From Lysinibacillus sp. G4S2 (GTDB lineage Bacteria > Bacillota > Bacilli > Bacillales_A > Planococcaceae): DNA of 64,000 nt. Within the stretch, counting starts at the first letter, position 1, and each line of letters begins with the position of its first letter. The notes beneath the pieces are model-generated. The model saw only the letters and a program-made list of their open reading frames with translations, was not told the DNA's origin and did no database searches. Below, piece by piece: positions 27,724 through 36,749 of this stretch. Location: positions 1,988,001 to 2,052,000 of the forward strand of contig NZ_JAUCFJ010000002.1 in NCBI RefSeq assembly GCF_030348505.1. Direction: 5' to 3'. Both the position numbers and the translations under genes were made by a program.

Positions 27724-28660
27724 AGAAGTGTTAGTCGAGGTGAAAAATTTAAAAGTTGTTTTTGGTAAAGGTAAAAATAAATTTATAGCGATTGATGATG
27801 TCAGCTTTGATATTTTCAAAGGTGAAACATTCGGCTTAGTCGGTGAATCAGGGTCAGGAAAAACAACGATTGGTCGAGCTATAATGCGAATCAATGAAGT
27901 GACTGAAGGACAAATACTGTATCACGGTAAGAAAGTAAATGGCAAAATCTCGAAAGCGTGGGATCGAGAAATTACACAGAAAATCCAAATGATTTTTCAA
28001 GATCCTATGGCATCTCTAAATGAACGTGCCAAGGTTGACTATATTATTTCTGAGGGGCTTATCAATACAAAAAATTTCAAAAACGAGGCGGATCGTCAAC
28101 AGAAGGTACGTAATGCTTTATTAAATGTAGGCTTATTACCGGAGTTTTCTAGTCGTTTCCCGCATGAATTTTCAGGAGGACAGCGACAGCGTATCGGCAT
28201 TGCACGAGCGTTAGTAATGGAACCAGAGTTTATTATTGCGGATGAACCGATTTCTGCATTAGATGTTTCCATTCGTGCGCAAGTATTAAATTTATTAGCA
28301 AACCTACAAGAGCGAAATGATTTAACCTATTTATTCATTGCACATGACTTATCTGTAGTCCGTTTTATTACTGACCGAACTGCTGTTATTTATAAAGGTA
28401 AAATTGTCGAGCTTGCAGAGACGGAAAAACTGTTTTCTAATCCCCTTCATCCATATACAAGGGCATTATTATCGGCAGTACCTGAACCGAATCCTTATAA
28501 GGAGCGTGATAAAGTCGTAGAAATCTATGATCCGTCACAGCACCGTTATGACATTCAGCCACCGTCATTTATCGAAATAGACGAAGGTCATTTTGTATTG
28601 GCCAATGAAGAGGAATTGGAAAGATACCGAACTTCACTAAAAATGGAGGTAAGCAAATGA
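27713..28660 (+). CDS. dppF: Peptide ABC transporter ATPase DppF
   Basis: 315-residue second ATPase of the transporter. Walker [10 protein letters not shown], signature F-S-G-G-Q-R-Q-R, Walker [13 protein letters not shown], His in F-I-A-H-D-L-S-V-V, and [12 protein letters not shown] at the C-terminal extension. Same position as YkfD in the B. subtilis operon. Starts behind GAAGGGAG. Confidence 0.9.
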   Translation: MSHKEVLVEVKNLKVVFGKGKNKFIAIDDVSFDIFKGETFGLVGESGSGKTTIGRAIMRINEVTEGQILYHGKKVNGKISKAWDREITQKIQMIFQDPMASLNERAKVDYIISEGLINTKNFKNEADRQQKVRNALLNVGLLPEFSSRFPHEFSGGQRQRIGIARALVMEPEFIIADEPISALDVSIRAQVLNLLANLQERNDLTYLFIAHDLSVVRFITDRTAVIYKGKIVELAETEKLFSNPLHPYTRALLSAVPEPNPYKERDKVVEIYDPSQHRYDIQPPSFIEIDEGHFVLANEEELERYRTSLKMEVSK

Positions 28661-29589
28661 TTCGTCCAAAGGCATTGAAAAAAGGTGACACAATTGGTCT
28701 TATAAGTGCTTCGGGTGCAACCCCACCTGAAAAATTTTTGCCTGCTATTAAAAGTATTGAAAAGCTAGGTTTTAAAGTTGTTGCAGGGGAAACTTGTCGA
28801 GCAAGGCATGGCTACTTAGCGGGCTCTGATGAACTACGTGCCTCTGAAGTGAATGAAATGTTTAGGGACTCAAATATTGACGGCATCTTCTGCATACGTG
28901 GAGGTTACGGAGCAACGAAAATTTTACCGCTTCTTGACTTCGATATGATCAAGGCAACCCCAAAAGTATTTGCTGGCTATAGCGATGTGACGGCTCTACA
29001 TATCGCCTTTAACCAAAAATGTGGCTTTGTTACCTATCATACACCTATGCCTTCTACAGAATTTATTCAGCCGGAGATGGATTATTATACATGGAATTCC
29101 TTTATCCAAACTGTGACAGCAACAGACCGCAGTGACTACCGTCTTGAAAATATTCCTGAGCACTCAATGACAACTCTTAGCGCTGGAAAAGCAAGAGGGC
29201 AGCTTATTGGTGGGAACTTAACGCTAGTGACAGCATCTCTTGGGACACCTTATGAAATTGATACAAAGGGAAAAATATTGTTTTTAGAGGATGTAGACGA
29301 GAATGAGCAACGCGTTGATCGGATGCTTACTCAGCTAAAATTAGCAGGCAAACTAGATGAGGTGGCAGGTATATTATTAGGAGCTTGGACAAATTGTGGT
29401 CCTGAAAATCCCGAGCGTCCAGAGAATAGCCACTCACTGCAAACAATTTTTCAAGAAATATTAGTACCACTCAATAAACCTATCCTCATGGATATTACTT
29501 GCGGTCACTGTTTACCGACGATGTCACTGCCATTAGGTCGAACGATCACAATGGATACGGAGAATCAGATGATAAAAGTGATAGAGTAG
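28657..29589 (+). CDS. ykfA: LD-carboxypeptidase family protein (S66), YkfA-like
   Basis: 310-residue serine peptidase of family S66 (LdcA/MccF/YkfA). Nucleophile Ser109 in F-A-G-Y-S-D-V-T; the Glu is in F-L-E-D-V-D-E and the His in C-G-H-C-L-P, as expected. Substrate entrance motif R-G-G-Y-G-A at 81-86. It removes the terminal D-Ala from murein tetrapeptides or cleaves related amide bonds in the cytosol. ATGA overlap with dppF. Confidence 0.88.
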   Translation: MIRPKALKKGDTIGLISASGATPPEKFLPAIKSIEKLGFKVVAGETCRARHGYLAGSDELRASEVNEMFRDSNIDGIFCIRGGYGATKILPLLDFDMIKATPKVFAGYSDVTALHIAFNQKCGFVTYHTPMPSTEFIQPEMDYYTWNSFIQTVTATDRSDYRLENIPEHSMTTLSAGKARGQLIGGNLTLVTASLGTPYEIDTKGKILFLEDVDENEQRVDRMLTQLKLAGKLDEVAGILLGAWTNCGPENPERPENSHSLQTIFQEILVPLNKPILMDITCGHCLPTMSLPLGRTITMDTENQMIKVIE

Positions 29590-29596
29590 GTGAAAT

Positions 29597-30382
29597 ATGA
29601 AGCAGGCAATCAAACAGATGCTACAAGAAACGCCCTTTAAAGTGCAAATGTTTGTGAAAGATTGTAAAACTGAGCATTTTATTATCAGTGAAAAGCTAGA
29701 CGGCATATTTTCCAGTGCTAGCTTAATTAAGGTGCCTATACTCATAGCTGTTCTAAATTATGTAGAAAGTAACAATATATCCTTAGAGCAAGTGATTAAG
29801 ATAGCACCAGAAGAATGGGTTGAATTTAGTGTTATTAGTGAGCAGCGCCTAGAGCAAAGCACCATCTATGAGCTTTTAGTATGGATGATTATTACGAGTG
29901 ATAATACAGCAACTAATGTACTCATCGATTTTCTAGGAATAAGTGGACTCAATCAATATTTTCGTGAAATTGGGCTTCCGCATACAACAATCCAACGCAA
30001 GATGATGGATTTTGAAAGGCTTGCAAAAGGCATTGATAATACTACATCAGCACGTGATATGGCACAGCTATTTTCGCGGATTTATCGCAGAAACCTGTTA
30101 TCACCAGCATTTAGTGAGCTTACGCTAAATATTTTAAGCCGTCAACGTGTACACGAATCATTAAAGCGTTATTTAGTAGATGATGTGAAACTTGCACATA
30201 AAACAGGTGGTCTTGAGACGGTAGATCATGATGTTGGGATTGTGTACAGTAGCTCTGGGGATTATCTCATTGGTGTTTTCGTAACAGAGGTTACGAATAA
30301 TGATTATGCAAGGCAGCTAATTGGTCGTATTTCCAAGGTTGCTTATGATTATTTGGTGAAGCGGGAGGGGATGATAAAATGA
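29597..30382 (+). CDS. Class A beta-lactamase-like serine hydrolase, cytosolic
   Basis: 261 residues with the complete penicillin-recognising triad: Ser42-x-x-Lys45 (S-L-I-K), Ser101-Asp102-Asn103 and Lys202-Thr203-Gly204, plus F-E-R-L-A-K-G around 139 where class A enzymes have their omega-loop Glu. No signal peptide or lipobox is present, so it should stay in the cytosol, unlike true beta-lactamases. Between ykfA and ykfC with close spacing (7 bp, then ATGA overlap). I infer a muropeptide-cleaving D,D- or L,D-peptidase in the recycling pathway; direct evidence is lacking. Confidence 0.82.
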   Translation: MKQAIKQMLQETPFKVQMFVKDCKTEHFIISEKLDGIFSSASLIKVPILIAVLNYVESNNISLEQVIKIAPEEWVEFSVISEQRLEQSTIYELLVWMIITSDNTATNVLIDFLGISGLNQYFREIGLPHTTIQRKMMDFERLAKGIDNTTSARDMAQLFSRIYRRNLLSPAFSELTLNILSRQRVHESLKRYLVDDVKLAHKTGGLETVDHDVGIVYSSSGDYLIGVFVTEVTNNDYARQLIGRISKVAYDYLVKREGMIK

Positions 30383-31191
30383 ATGCCATTGTGACGTCAA
30401 TGATTGCAAATTTACATGCAAAGCCAGATGAAGCCTCAGCATTAGTGGATGAGATACTATACGGAATGACGGTTCAAATCATGGCAGAAATTGATGAGAG
30501 CTGGGTACGTGTACAAACAGTTTATCGCTATGAAGGCTATTGCCAGAAGGATAACCTAATAGTTGATGAAATAAAAACGGATACTTGGCTACAAGAAGCA
30601 AACCATTTTATTAACCAAAGCTTCGCCGATGTTTTGCAGTTGCCTCAAATTCAAAGTGTGAAAATGATGACGCTCGTTAAAGGCTCACTCATCTGTTCTT
30701 CTGCTGTTGAAGAGCTAGATCCAGAATGGGCAACTGTGCAATTAGTGTCAGGTGAGATCGGCTATGTACGTAGGCAATGGTTACAAGAAAAAATACCAGA
30801 AAACAGCTTATCCGAGCACCAATTACGAGAAAATGTTGTCCGAACAGCGCTTAGCTATTTAGCAACACCCTATCGTTGGGGAGGGAAATCGCCGCTAGGT
30901 ATTGATTGCTCAGGCCTTTGTTCAATGGCATATATGCTAAATGGGGTATATATTTATCGCGATGCCAAAATTGTTGAAGGTTTTCCTATCAAAGAAATAT
31001 CACTAGAGCTCATACAAAAGGGAGACTTACTATACTTCCCAGGACATATTGCTTTATATATAGGGGATAACCTTTATGTACATTCTTCGCTTGGCGGGAA
31101 TGAGGTTACTATTAATAGTCTAGACGACCAGCATCAGCAATATCGAAAAGATTTGGCAACAACAATAACCGCGGTAGGGACTCTATTTTAA
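30379..31191 (+). CDS. ykfC: Gamma-D-glutamyl-L-amino acid endopeptidase (NlpC/P60), YkfC-like
   Basis: 270 residues: two SH3b-like domains (about 1-60 and 80-138) and a C-terminal NlpC/P60 domain from about 150. Catalytic Cys177 in G-I-D-C-S-G-L, His223 in F-P-G-H-I-A-L-Y, third residue His235 in Y-V-H-S-S-L. YkfC cuts between D-Glu and the third residue of L-Ala-D-Glu-X peptides. No signal peptide, so it acts on imported peptides. Last gene of the operon; start overlaps the preceding stop. Confidence 0.9.
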   Translation: MNAIVTSMIANLHAKPDEASALVDEILYGMTVQIMAEIDESWVRVQTVYRYEGYCQKDNLIVDEIKTDTWLQEANHFINQSFADVLQLPQIQSVKMMTLVKGSLICSSAVEELDPEWATVQLVSGEIGYVRRQWLQEKIPENSLSEHQLRENVVRTALSYLATPYRWGGKSPLGIDCSGLCSMAYMLNGVYIYRDAKIVEGFPIKEISLELIQKGDLLYFPGHIALYIGDNLYVHSSLGGNEVTINSLDDQHQQYRKDLATTITAVGTLF

Positions 31192-31265
31192 AAGTTTTAA
31201 TTAGATTTACAAAAAAATGATTTTATGTTTACCCACTATATTTGAATGAACGGAGGGTGAAGAAT

Positions 31266-31361
31266 ATGAGCAATTGTTTATTTATTAGTAAAGCTAATCT
31301 CATAATAAATAAACAAGAAGCTAATTTTCACCTGTCATATATCTATTCTACCACTCTTTGA
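31266..31361 (+). CDS. 31-codon ORF with strong ribosome site
   Basis: ATG behind GGAGGG at 8-nt spacing; product begins M-S-N-C-L-F-I-S-K-A-N-L-I-I-N. No family recognised. It is followed by a terminator at 31397-31440. Could be a real small protein or the start of a gene lost when the ISL3 remnant arrived. Confidence 0.3.
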   Translation: MSNCLFISKANLIINKQEANFHLSYIYSTTL

Positions 31362-31396
31362 TTTTTACACATTGAGTGAATACGTATGTTGAGCGA

Positions 31397-31440
31397 GATG
31401 CTTCTGTTTACTAACAGAGGCGTCTTTTTTGGTTTTAAAA
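31397..31440 (+). terminator. Terminator after the muropeptide operon region
   Basis: GATGCTTCTGTT pairs with AACAGAGGCGTC, followed by TTTTTT. Confidence 0.85.
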
Positions 31441-31585
31441 AAACCTGGTGTGATGTATATGAACAACTAAGTCAAATGGTTAAACACTCAAAAAATGAAA
31501 GGAGGATCTACATGATTTAAATTCACAATCCTACAATCAAAACGATAAAAGATTGCCAGACTTTAATTGATAATTTTAATCTTAA

Positions 31586-31796
31586 ATGCATAATTGGCAA
31601 GATGAAATCGTAATTACCATCAATTACGTTTCACCAATGCGGAAGTTGAAGGGAAAAATAAACTCATTAAAGCCCTACAACGTCGTCACTTTTTCACGCG
31701 TAACCCGCAACACTATAAGGAAACGATTTTACTCGAGTGCAATGCAGAATGGATTGAATAAGGCTTTTAGTCAAGCACATGTTTTGCTGAAGAGCC
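31586..31796 (+). pseudogene. ISL3-family transposase 3' remnant with right terminal repeat
   Basis: From 31609 the frame reads F-T-N-A-E-V-E-G-K-N-K-L-I-K-A-L-Q-R-R, then H-F-F-T-R-N-P-Q-H-Y-K-E-T-I-L-L-E-C-N and a stop at 31759-31761; the V-E-G-x-N-x-x-I-K motif is the C-terminal signature of ISL3 transposases. The residues before it (W-Q-D-E-I from 31595) are in another frame, so there is a frameshift, and everything further upstream is gone. The right terminal repeat at 31771-31796 (inward GGCTCTTCAGCAAAACATGT) matches the ends of the MITE at 9325-9536. Confidence 0.75.
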
Positions 31797-31954
31797 TATT
31801 TTTGAAATAAATAAACTTTCATTAAGACACTCAGTAAAAATGGTTGTCTTTTCGTTATACGGCTAGTTAGTAGGAGAAGGGATTTTCGTCCATTTTATAG
31901 AAATTTAGTAAAGATCATTTTCAATCTATGATGAAAGAAACGAGGGGTGTGCTT

Positions 31955-33907
31955 ATGGAAATGAATGAAAAAACATATCTAAGTATAGAAGAAATTATTT
32001 CAATACCAATTTTATCAGGTACAAATATAAGTGATGATGGCAAAAACGTTGCATTTGTCAAAAAGACTGCTAACTGGAAAAACAATAAATATAGGAATCA
32101 TGTATGGATATATGAAAAAGATAAGGGGCAGTGCTACCCATTAACAACAGGAGATTTAGATAGCACATACCCGTTATGGTCTCCAGATTCTCGAGCTATC
32201 GCATACCTTAGCCCAGTTAATAAGAAAAATCAGCTCTTTGTGAAGTCAATAGATGGTTATAAAGGGGTTCAAATTACTGATGAGAAAGAAGGGGTCAGTC
32301 AATTCAAATGGGAGCCTGCTGGCAAGGGTTTTTATTATGTTGCACAGTCAAAAGAATCTGAGACGATAAAGAAACGTAAGGAACTATATGGAGATTTCCA
32401 TCATATAGGCAAGGAATACCAGAATAATAGTTTATATTACATTGAAAGAGTGGTTCAAAATGATAATGATGAACACGATAGTGTTGTTTATCAGCTAACT
32501 GATGGTAAGGATTTTCATGTCCATGAATTTGATATTTCAGATGATGGGAAAAGGGTTGTATTAATGGCTACACCAAGCCCAAATATGGGAGATACTATTA
32601 ATGGAGATCTATACATATTAGATATTAAAGCTGGAGAGCTGAAAAAGTTGAATATAGATAAGTTGTTGGGAGGGAGCGTTTGCTTTTCTCCTGAAGGCAG
32701 CAAAATATGTTACTCAGCAAGTATCAGGGGGAAGGATTACTATCAGACCCATATACAAGACAATACACTAGAGATCTATGATATTAATACTGGAGGGCGA
32801 ATTCAACCTTTAAAAGATTTTGATAGCACGGTGATTCCATTACGGTGGACAGCTAAAGGAATTTTAATTAGATGGCAGCATAAAACGAATTATCTTATTG
32901 GGTTGCTATGTGAGGATGGCACTGTGGAAATGTTAAGCGAAACAATAAATAGTTTTATAATGGATGCTTCTATAACAAGGAACGGAAATCATTTAGCCTA
33001 TAATAAAGCAATTACAAATGAAACCTTTGAAATCTATTTAGACGATAAAAAAATAACAAATGAAAATAACTTTTTCAAAGGAAAGATTAAAAGTAACAGG
33101 GAAATAATCTCATGGAAAAGTAGTGATGGACTTGAAATAGAGGGAGTTTTATCAACCCCAGTAGACTTTGACGCCAATAAAAAATATCCTTTATTAGTAG
33201 TAATTCATGGTGGTCCGGCTTGGGCGTCCTTTCCAATATTTTCAGACTGTTTTAATGAGAAATATCCTATTGAACAGTTTATCGAAAAAGGTTTTATCGT
33301 TTTAGAACCAAACTACAGGGGAAGTTCGGGATATGGTAATGAATTTTTAAAAGCAAACTATAGAAAACTGGGAATTGCTAACTACGAGGATGTTATATCT
33401 GGAGTGGATAAACTAGTTGACAAAGGGATGGCAGATAAAGATAGAGTAGGGGTTATGGGATGGAGCAACGGTGGCTATATATCAGCTTTTTGCTCTACAT
33501 TTAGTAGTAGATTTAAAGCAGTTTCAGTTGGAGGGGGAATTACTAATTGGAGTAGCCATTATGTAAATACAGATATCCCTTACTTTATTAGGATGTATTT
33601 AGGAAATACTCCATGGAATGATCCAGAGATCTATAGCAAAACATCACCAATGACATATATTAAATCAGCCTGTACGCCTACTTTAATCCAACATGGCGAA
33701 AAGGATGCAAGAGTTCCAACTCCAAATGCATATGAGCTATATCAAGGATTAAGGGATATGGAAGTTGATACAGAATTAATAATATTTAAAGGAATGGCAT
33801 ATAGTTCTGACCAGCCAGGAATTAATGTGGCTATTATGAAGCAGAATTTGATGTGGTTTTCACATTATATTCTTGGAGAAAGTATGAAAGATTTTAAGGT
33901 TTTATGA
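31955..33907 (+). CDS. S9 family peptidase with altered catalytic His
   Basis: 650 residues: N-terminal beta-propeller (about 20-380, with W-S-P-D-S-R and F-S-P-E-G-S blades) and C-terminal alpha/beta-hydrolase as in acylaminoacyl peptidases. H-G-G-P oxyanion loop at 33208-33219, nucleophile Ser in G-W-S-N-G-G (33460-33477), Asp in G-E-K-D-A-R-V-P. Where the family has G-M-A-H or G-x-G-H this protein has G-M-A-Y: codon TAT at 33800-33802, one base from CAT. It may be inactive. No signal peptide. ATG at 31955 follows GAGGGGTG; an ATG nine codons earlier lacks a site. Confidence 0.85.
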   Translation: MEMNEKTYLSIEEIISIPILSGTNISDDGKNVAFVKKTANWKNNKYRNHVWIYEKDKGQCYPLTTGDLDSTYPLWSPDSRAIAYLSPVNKKNQLFVKSIDGYKGVQITDEKEGVSQFKWEPAGKGFYYVAQSKESETIKKRKELYGDFHHIGKEYQNNSLYYIERVVQNDNDEHDSVVYQLTDGKDFHVHEFDISDDGKRVVLMATPSPNMGDTINGDLYILDIKAGELKKLNIDKLLGGSVCFSPEGSKICYSASIRGKDYYQTHIQDNTLEIYDINTGGRIQPLKDFDSTVIPLRWTAKGILIRWQHKTNYLIGLLCEDGTVEMLSETINSFIMDASITRNGNHLAYNKAITNETFEIYLDDKKITNENNFFKGKIKSNREIISWKSSDGLEIEGVLSTPVDFDANKKYPLLVVIHGGPAWASFPIFSDCFNEKYPIEQFIEKGFIVLEPNYRGSSGYGNEFLKANYRKLGIANYEDVISGVDKLVDKGMADKDRVGVMGWSNGGYISAFCSTFSSRFKAVSVGGGITNWSSHYVNTDIPYFIRMYLGNTPWNDPEIYSKTSPMTYIKSACTPTLIQHGEKDARVPTPNAYELYQGLRDMEVDTELIIFKGMAYSSDQPGINVAIMKQNLMWFSHYILGESMKDFKVL

Positions 33908-34032
33908 TTAATAAATGGATATCCGAACAGGATACAAATGGAAGCTTTTTTCTTATTAAGCCTATCCTTGTATATGAGGAGTTTTTATTAGAAGCATTAG
34001 TTTCGTGAAAGAAAGGTTCTATTAATAATACT

Positions 34033-34080
34033 AAAACCTCCATGCTACTAGGATAAATCCTATTAAGCTTGGAGGTTTTT
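34033..34080. terminator. Bidirectional terminator, S9 peptidase / glucosaminidase
   Basis: AAAACCTCCATGCT and AAGCTTGGAGGTTTTT pair around a smaller TAGGAT-AAATCCTA hairpin; A and T tracts on both sides. Confidence 0.8.
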
Positions 34081-34082
34081 CG

Positions 34083-34841
34083 TTAATATTGATAAATATT
34101 TAATTGTTGACCTGCTTCAAGTGTATCAGATCGAAGCTGATTCCATTGTTTAATGGACGTAACTTTAACATTATGAGCCTCTGCAATATGCATAAGAGAG
34201 TCACCATCAGTCACGGTAATTGTTTTTTTGTCTTTGACAGGGCTGTCATATTGTTGCAAGTCATACTTTGCAATTAGAGCATTTAGCTTTTCATTGTATC
34301 GTGAATCAGTTGCATAGGAGCCTGTTAAAAACTTCGTAGCATCTGTGTAGGACTTCGTATTGCTTATAAAAACGCCTGCATAGAAATCCTCGTTCCAGGA
34401 AACCCCATTAAGCATTAATTTAACATAATCTTCTATGGATGCCTCGTAGGAAGGATACTTGCGGAAATCAGCCATTACCGTTGTCATATTACCAGAACCA
34501 TCATCCTCGGATGTTTCCAACTTTACTGAGTTATTTTGGTAACTACCTTTCATACCAAATAAATTGTTATTTGGAGCAGATCCGAGGCCACTTTGTCCGT
34601 GCTCACTTTCTAAAACGGCTTGCGCAATGATAACTGAAGCATACAAGTCATTTTCAGCACCAAGTTTCCGAGCAATTTCTGCAATGGAGCCAATAAACTC
34701 TTCAACACTAGGAGTAGTTTCGACAACTACAGGCTCTGTGGTTTCATTAGTATTGAACACCTGTGTCACCATAAAAAACGAAATACAGATAACAATAATT
34801 GCAATTATAAGACCTTTAAAGAAATTTATTAAGTATTTCAT
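34083..34841 (-). CDS. Glucosaminidase (GH73) with LysM domain
   Basis: 252 residues: N-terminal membrane anchor (about 5-27), glucosaminidase domain (50-195) and one LysM (about 207-251). Catalytic Glu is probably Glu78 in A-V-L-E-S-E-H-G-Q-S, followed by N-N-N-L-F-G-M-K-G and Y-A-T-D-S-R-Y, all typical of FlgJ/AcmA-like N-acetylglucosaminidases. LysM binds peptidoglycan. It would cut cell wall glycan while tethered outside the membrane. Its upstream ribosome site is weak (GAAACGATG). Confidence 0.87.
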   Translation of the reverse strand: MKYLINFFKGLIIAIIVICISFFMVTQVFNTNETTEPVVVETTPSVEEFIGSIAEIARKLGAENDLYASVIIAQAVLESEHGQSGLGSAPNNNLFGMKGSYQNNSVKLETSEDDGSGNMTTVMADFRKYPSYEASIEDYVKLMLNGVSWNEDFYAGVFISNTKSYTDATKFLTGSYATDSRYNEKLNALIAKYDLQQYDSPVKDKKTITVTDGDSLMHIAEAHNVKVTSIKQWNQLRSDTLEAGQQLNIYQY

Positions 34842-35392
34842 CGTTTCATTGATGTTGGTAGATTACAACATCTCTCTCTCCTTTCTATTCAATGTTAATA
34901 TATTTCTAATTATTGCAGAGTCATCAATAGAAATAAAGTCATGTTTTTATTATAGTATACATAATTCATAGAACGAAAAATAACTCATTTAGTTCCTTAT
35001 TTACCAGCAAGTTTTTGAAATGACAAGAATCATACATTAGTTACTTAGAAAAGTAAAAAATGGTATTATAAACTTTTAAAAAGCTATTATTTTCTTATAA
35101 AATAGTATTTTCATGTTACTTATACGATTTTCTTTTCAGTACGCGAATCAAAACTGTTTTTATTTTGGGGAATATCTGGTATTGAAAAGTCAGCAAGCAG
35201 CAGTTGCCAGAACATTAGAGAATCCTTCACATTTATAACCCAACCCTAACATTGGATGTAGAAAAAAGTTTGAAATGACTTTAATTCGTGAATTATATAG
35301 AATAAAATGATGTCTCTTTGAAAAGATGCTATTTAAAGGCCTTTAATGCTGAACGTATATGAAATGAAAAAGATAAAATTGCTCTTAGTTAA
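34842..35392. other. AT-rich intergenic region
   Basis: About 550 bp including the glucosaminidase promoter region. No credible ORF with ribosome site and no recognised repeat or RNA. Confidence 0.45.
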
Positions 35393-35714
35393 AATATCGA
35401 ACAGGCGTGTTGATTAGGAAAAAAGTAGGTTTATTATTGAGCGGTAAATGGATTATTTTAATACTATTTTGCATATATATTTCCATTTTAACTGATTGTA
35501 GCGTAGGGCTATTCGACTCCCGCGGGAAAGCGAGACAGACGAGACCCTGCACGGAGCGAATGTTTTCTATGCGAAAGCGTAGTGACAGCAATACTGTTTT
35601 ATCTGTGCGAAAGCGTAGTGCTAACGAAGCGTCAGCGACAAAGCGAGTAGCCCGTAGCGGAAATCAGCTCTTCGAATGTATAAAAAGGGTTGATCAACAC
35701 ACCTGAATATCGAA
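35393..35714. mobile_element. MITE-like element with 9-bp target duplication
   Basis: Element at 35402-35705 (304 bp). Ends: CAGGCGTGTTGAT (35402-35414) and ATCAACACACCTG (35693-35705), 12 of 13 complementary. Both sides carry AATATCGAA (35393-35401 and 35706-35714), an exact 9-bp duplication. The interior holds the GC-rich module (GACTCCCGCGGGAAAGCGAG, two GCGAAAGCGTAG units, GCGAGTAGCCCGTAGCGG). A 99-codon open frame across it is a by-product. Truncated relatives occur at 44693-44834, 55113-55345 and perhaps 56424. Confidence 0.8.
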
Positions 35715-35780
35715 TTAATATTTTAAGATTACTTACAGAGTATGTGATTATTGAGAAGCATTACAAAAGGAGCTTATACA

Positions 35781-36749
35781 ATGATAACATTTGAAAATGT
35801 CACAAAAAAATATGTAAATGACCAAGTCGCAGTGAAAGCTATTAATTTGGAAATCAATAAGGGAGAATTTTTTGTTCTTATCGGACCTAGTGGCTGTGGA
35901 AAAACAACATTATTAAAGATGATTAATCGATTAATTCATTTAACGGAAGGAACCATTCGAATTAACGGCAAAAGAATTAGTGATTATAACATACATGAAT
36001 TACGTTGGAATATCGGCTATGTACTACAACAAATTGCACTTTTCCCCCATATGACGATTGAAGAAAATATAGCAGTAGTTCCTGAATTAAAGAAATGGAG
36101 TAAACCGCAAGTCCAGCAACGAGTCCATGAGTTATTGGATATGGTTGGACTTGAACCAGATAAATATAGTCAACGCAAGCCAAAAGAGCTTTCTGGTGGC
36201 CAACAACAAAGAGTTGGTGTTATTCGTGCGTTAGCAGCTGATCCCGAAATCATTTTAATGGATGAGCCTTTTAGTGCATTAGATCCGATTAGTCGCACAA
36301 AATTACAAGATGATCTTCTGGAGCTTCAGCGAACAATACAAAAAACGATTGTCTTCGTTTCGCATGATATGCAAGAGGCCTTAAAATTAGGCGATCGAAT
36401 TTGTGTAATGAAGGATGGAGAGATTGTACAGATTGGTACTCCTCATGAAATCATACAAAATCCTGTGAATGATTTTGTTCGTGAATTTATTGGTGTAAAA
36501 GAGTATGGAATGAATATTTTCCATCTCCAAGCTGTAATCGAACCAATTGCTGATAAAGATGATCAAAGAAATATAGAGAACACCATCTCTTCTAAAGAAT
36601 CTTTACATACGATTCTTCAAAAATTAGCTCAATATGAGTGTTTAGGTGTGGAAGATAACGGAAAAATAATTGGCGTAATCACAAGAGCATCGATGCTTCA
36701 GTATTTAGCACAGCATGATTCCTTAGAAAGAGGTAATGAAAATGACTAA
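35781..36749 (+). CDS. opuCA: Osmolyte ABC transporter ATPase OpuCA-like
   Basis: 322-residue ATPase of the glycine betaine/carnitine/choline (OpuC) family. Walker A G-P-S-G-C-G-K-T-T, Q-loop Y-V-L-Q-Q, signature L-S-G-G-Q-Q-Q-R, Walker B I-I-L-M-D-E-P, switch His in F-V-S-H-D-M-Q-E-A. The C-terminal 80 residues form a shortened CBS-type region ending G-V-I-T-R-A-S-M-L, where the family senses ionic strength. ATG at 35781 follows AAAGGAG. Overlaps the permease gene by 8 bases. Confidence 0.9.
   Translation: MITFENVTKKYVNDQVAVKAINLEINKGEFFVLIGPSGCGKTTLLKMINRLIHLTEGTIRINGKRISDYNIHELRWNIGYVLQQIALFPHMTIEENIAVVPELKKWSKPQVQQRVHELLDMVGLEPDKYSQRKPKELSGGQQQRVGVIRALAADPEIILMDEPFSALDPISRTKLQDDLLELQRTIQKTIVFVSHDMQEALKLGDRICVMKDGEIVQIGTPHEIIQNPVNDFVREFIGVKEYGMNIFHLQAVIEPIADKDDQRNIENTISSKESLHTILQKLAQYECLGVEDNGKIIGVITRASMLQYLAQHDSLERGNEND

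Noticed and set aside
29597-30382. Antibiotic-resistance beta-lactamase
   Set aside because: No signal peptide and placement inside the muropeptide operon argue against a secreted resistance enzyme.
35407-35706. 99-codon ORF
   Set aside because: Lies wholly within the MITE and is created by its GC-rich repeat units.
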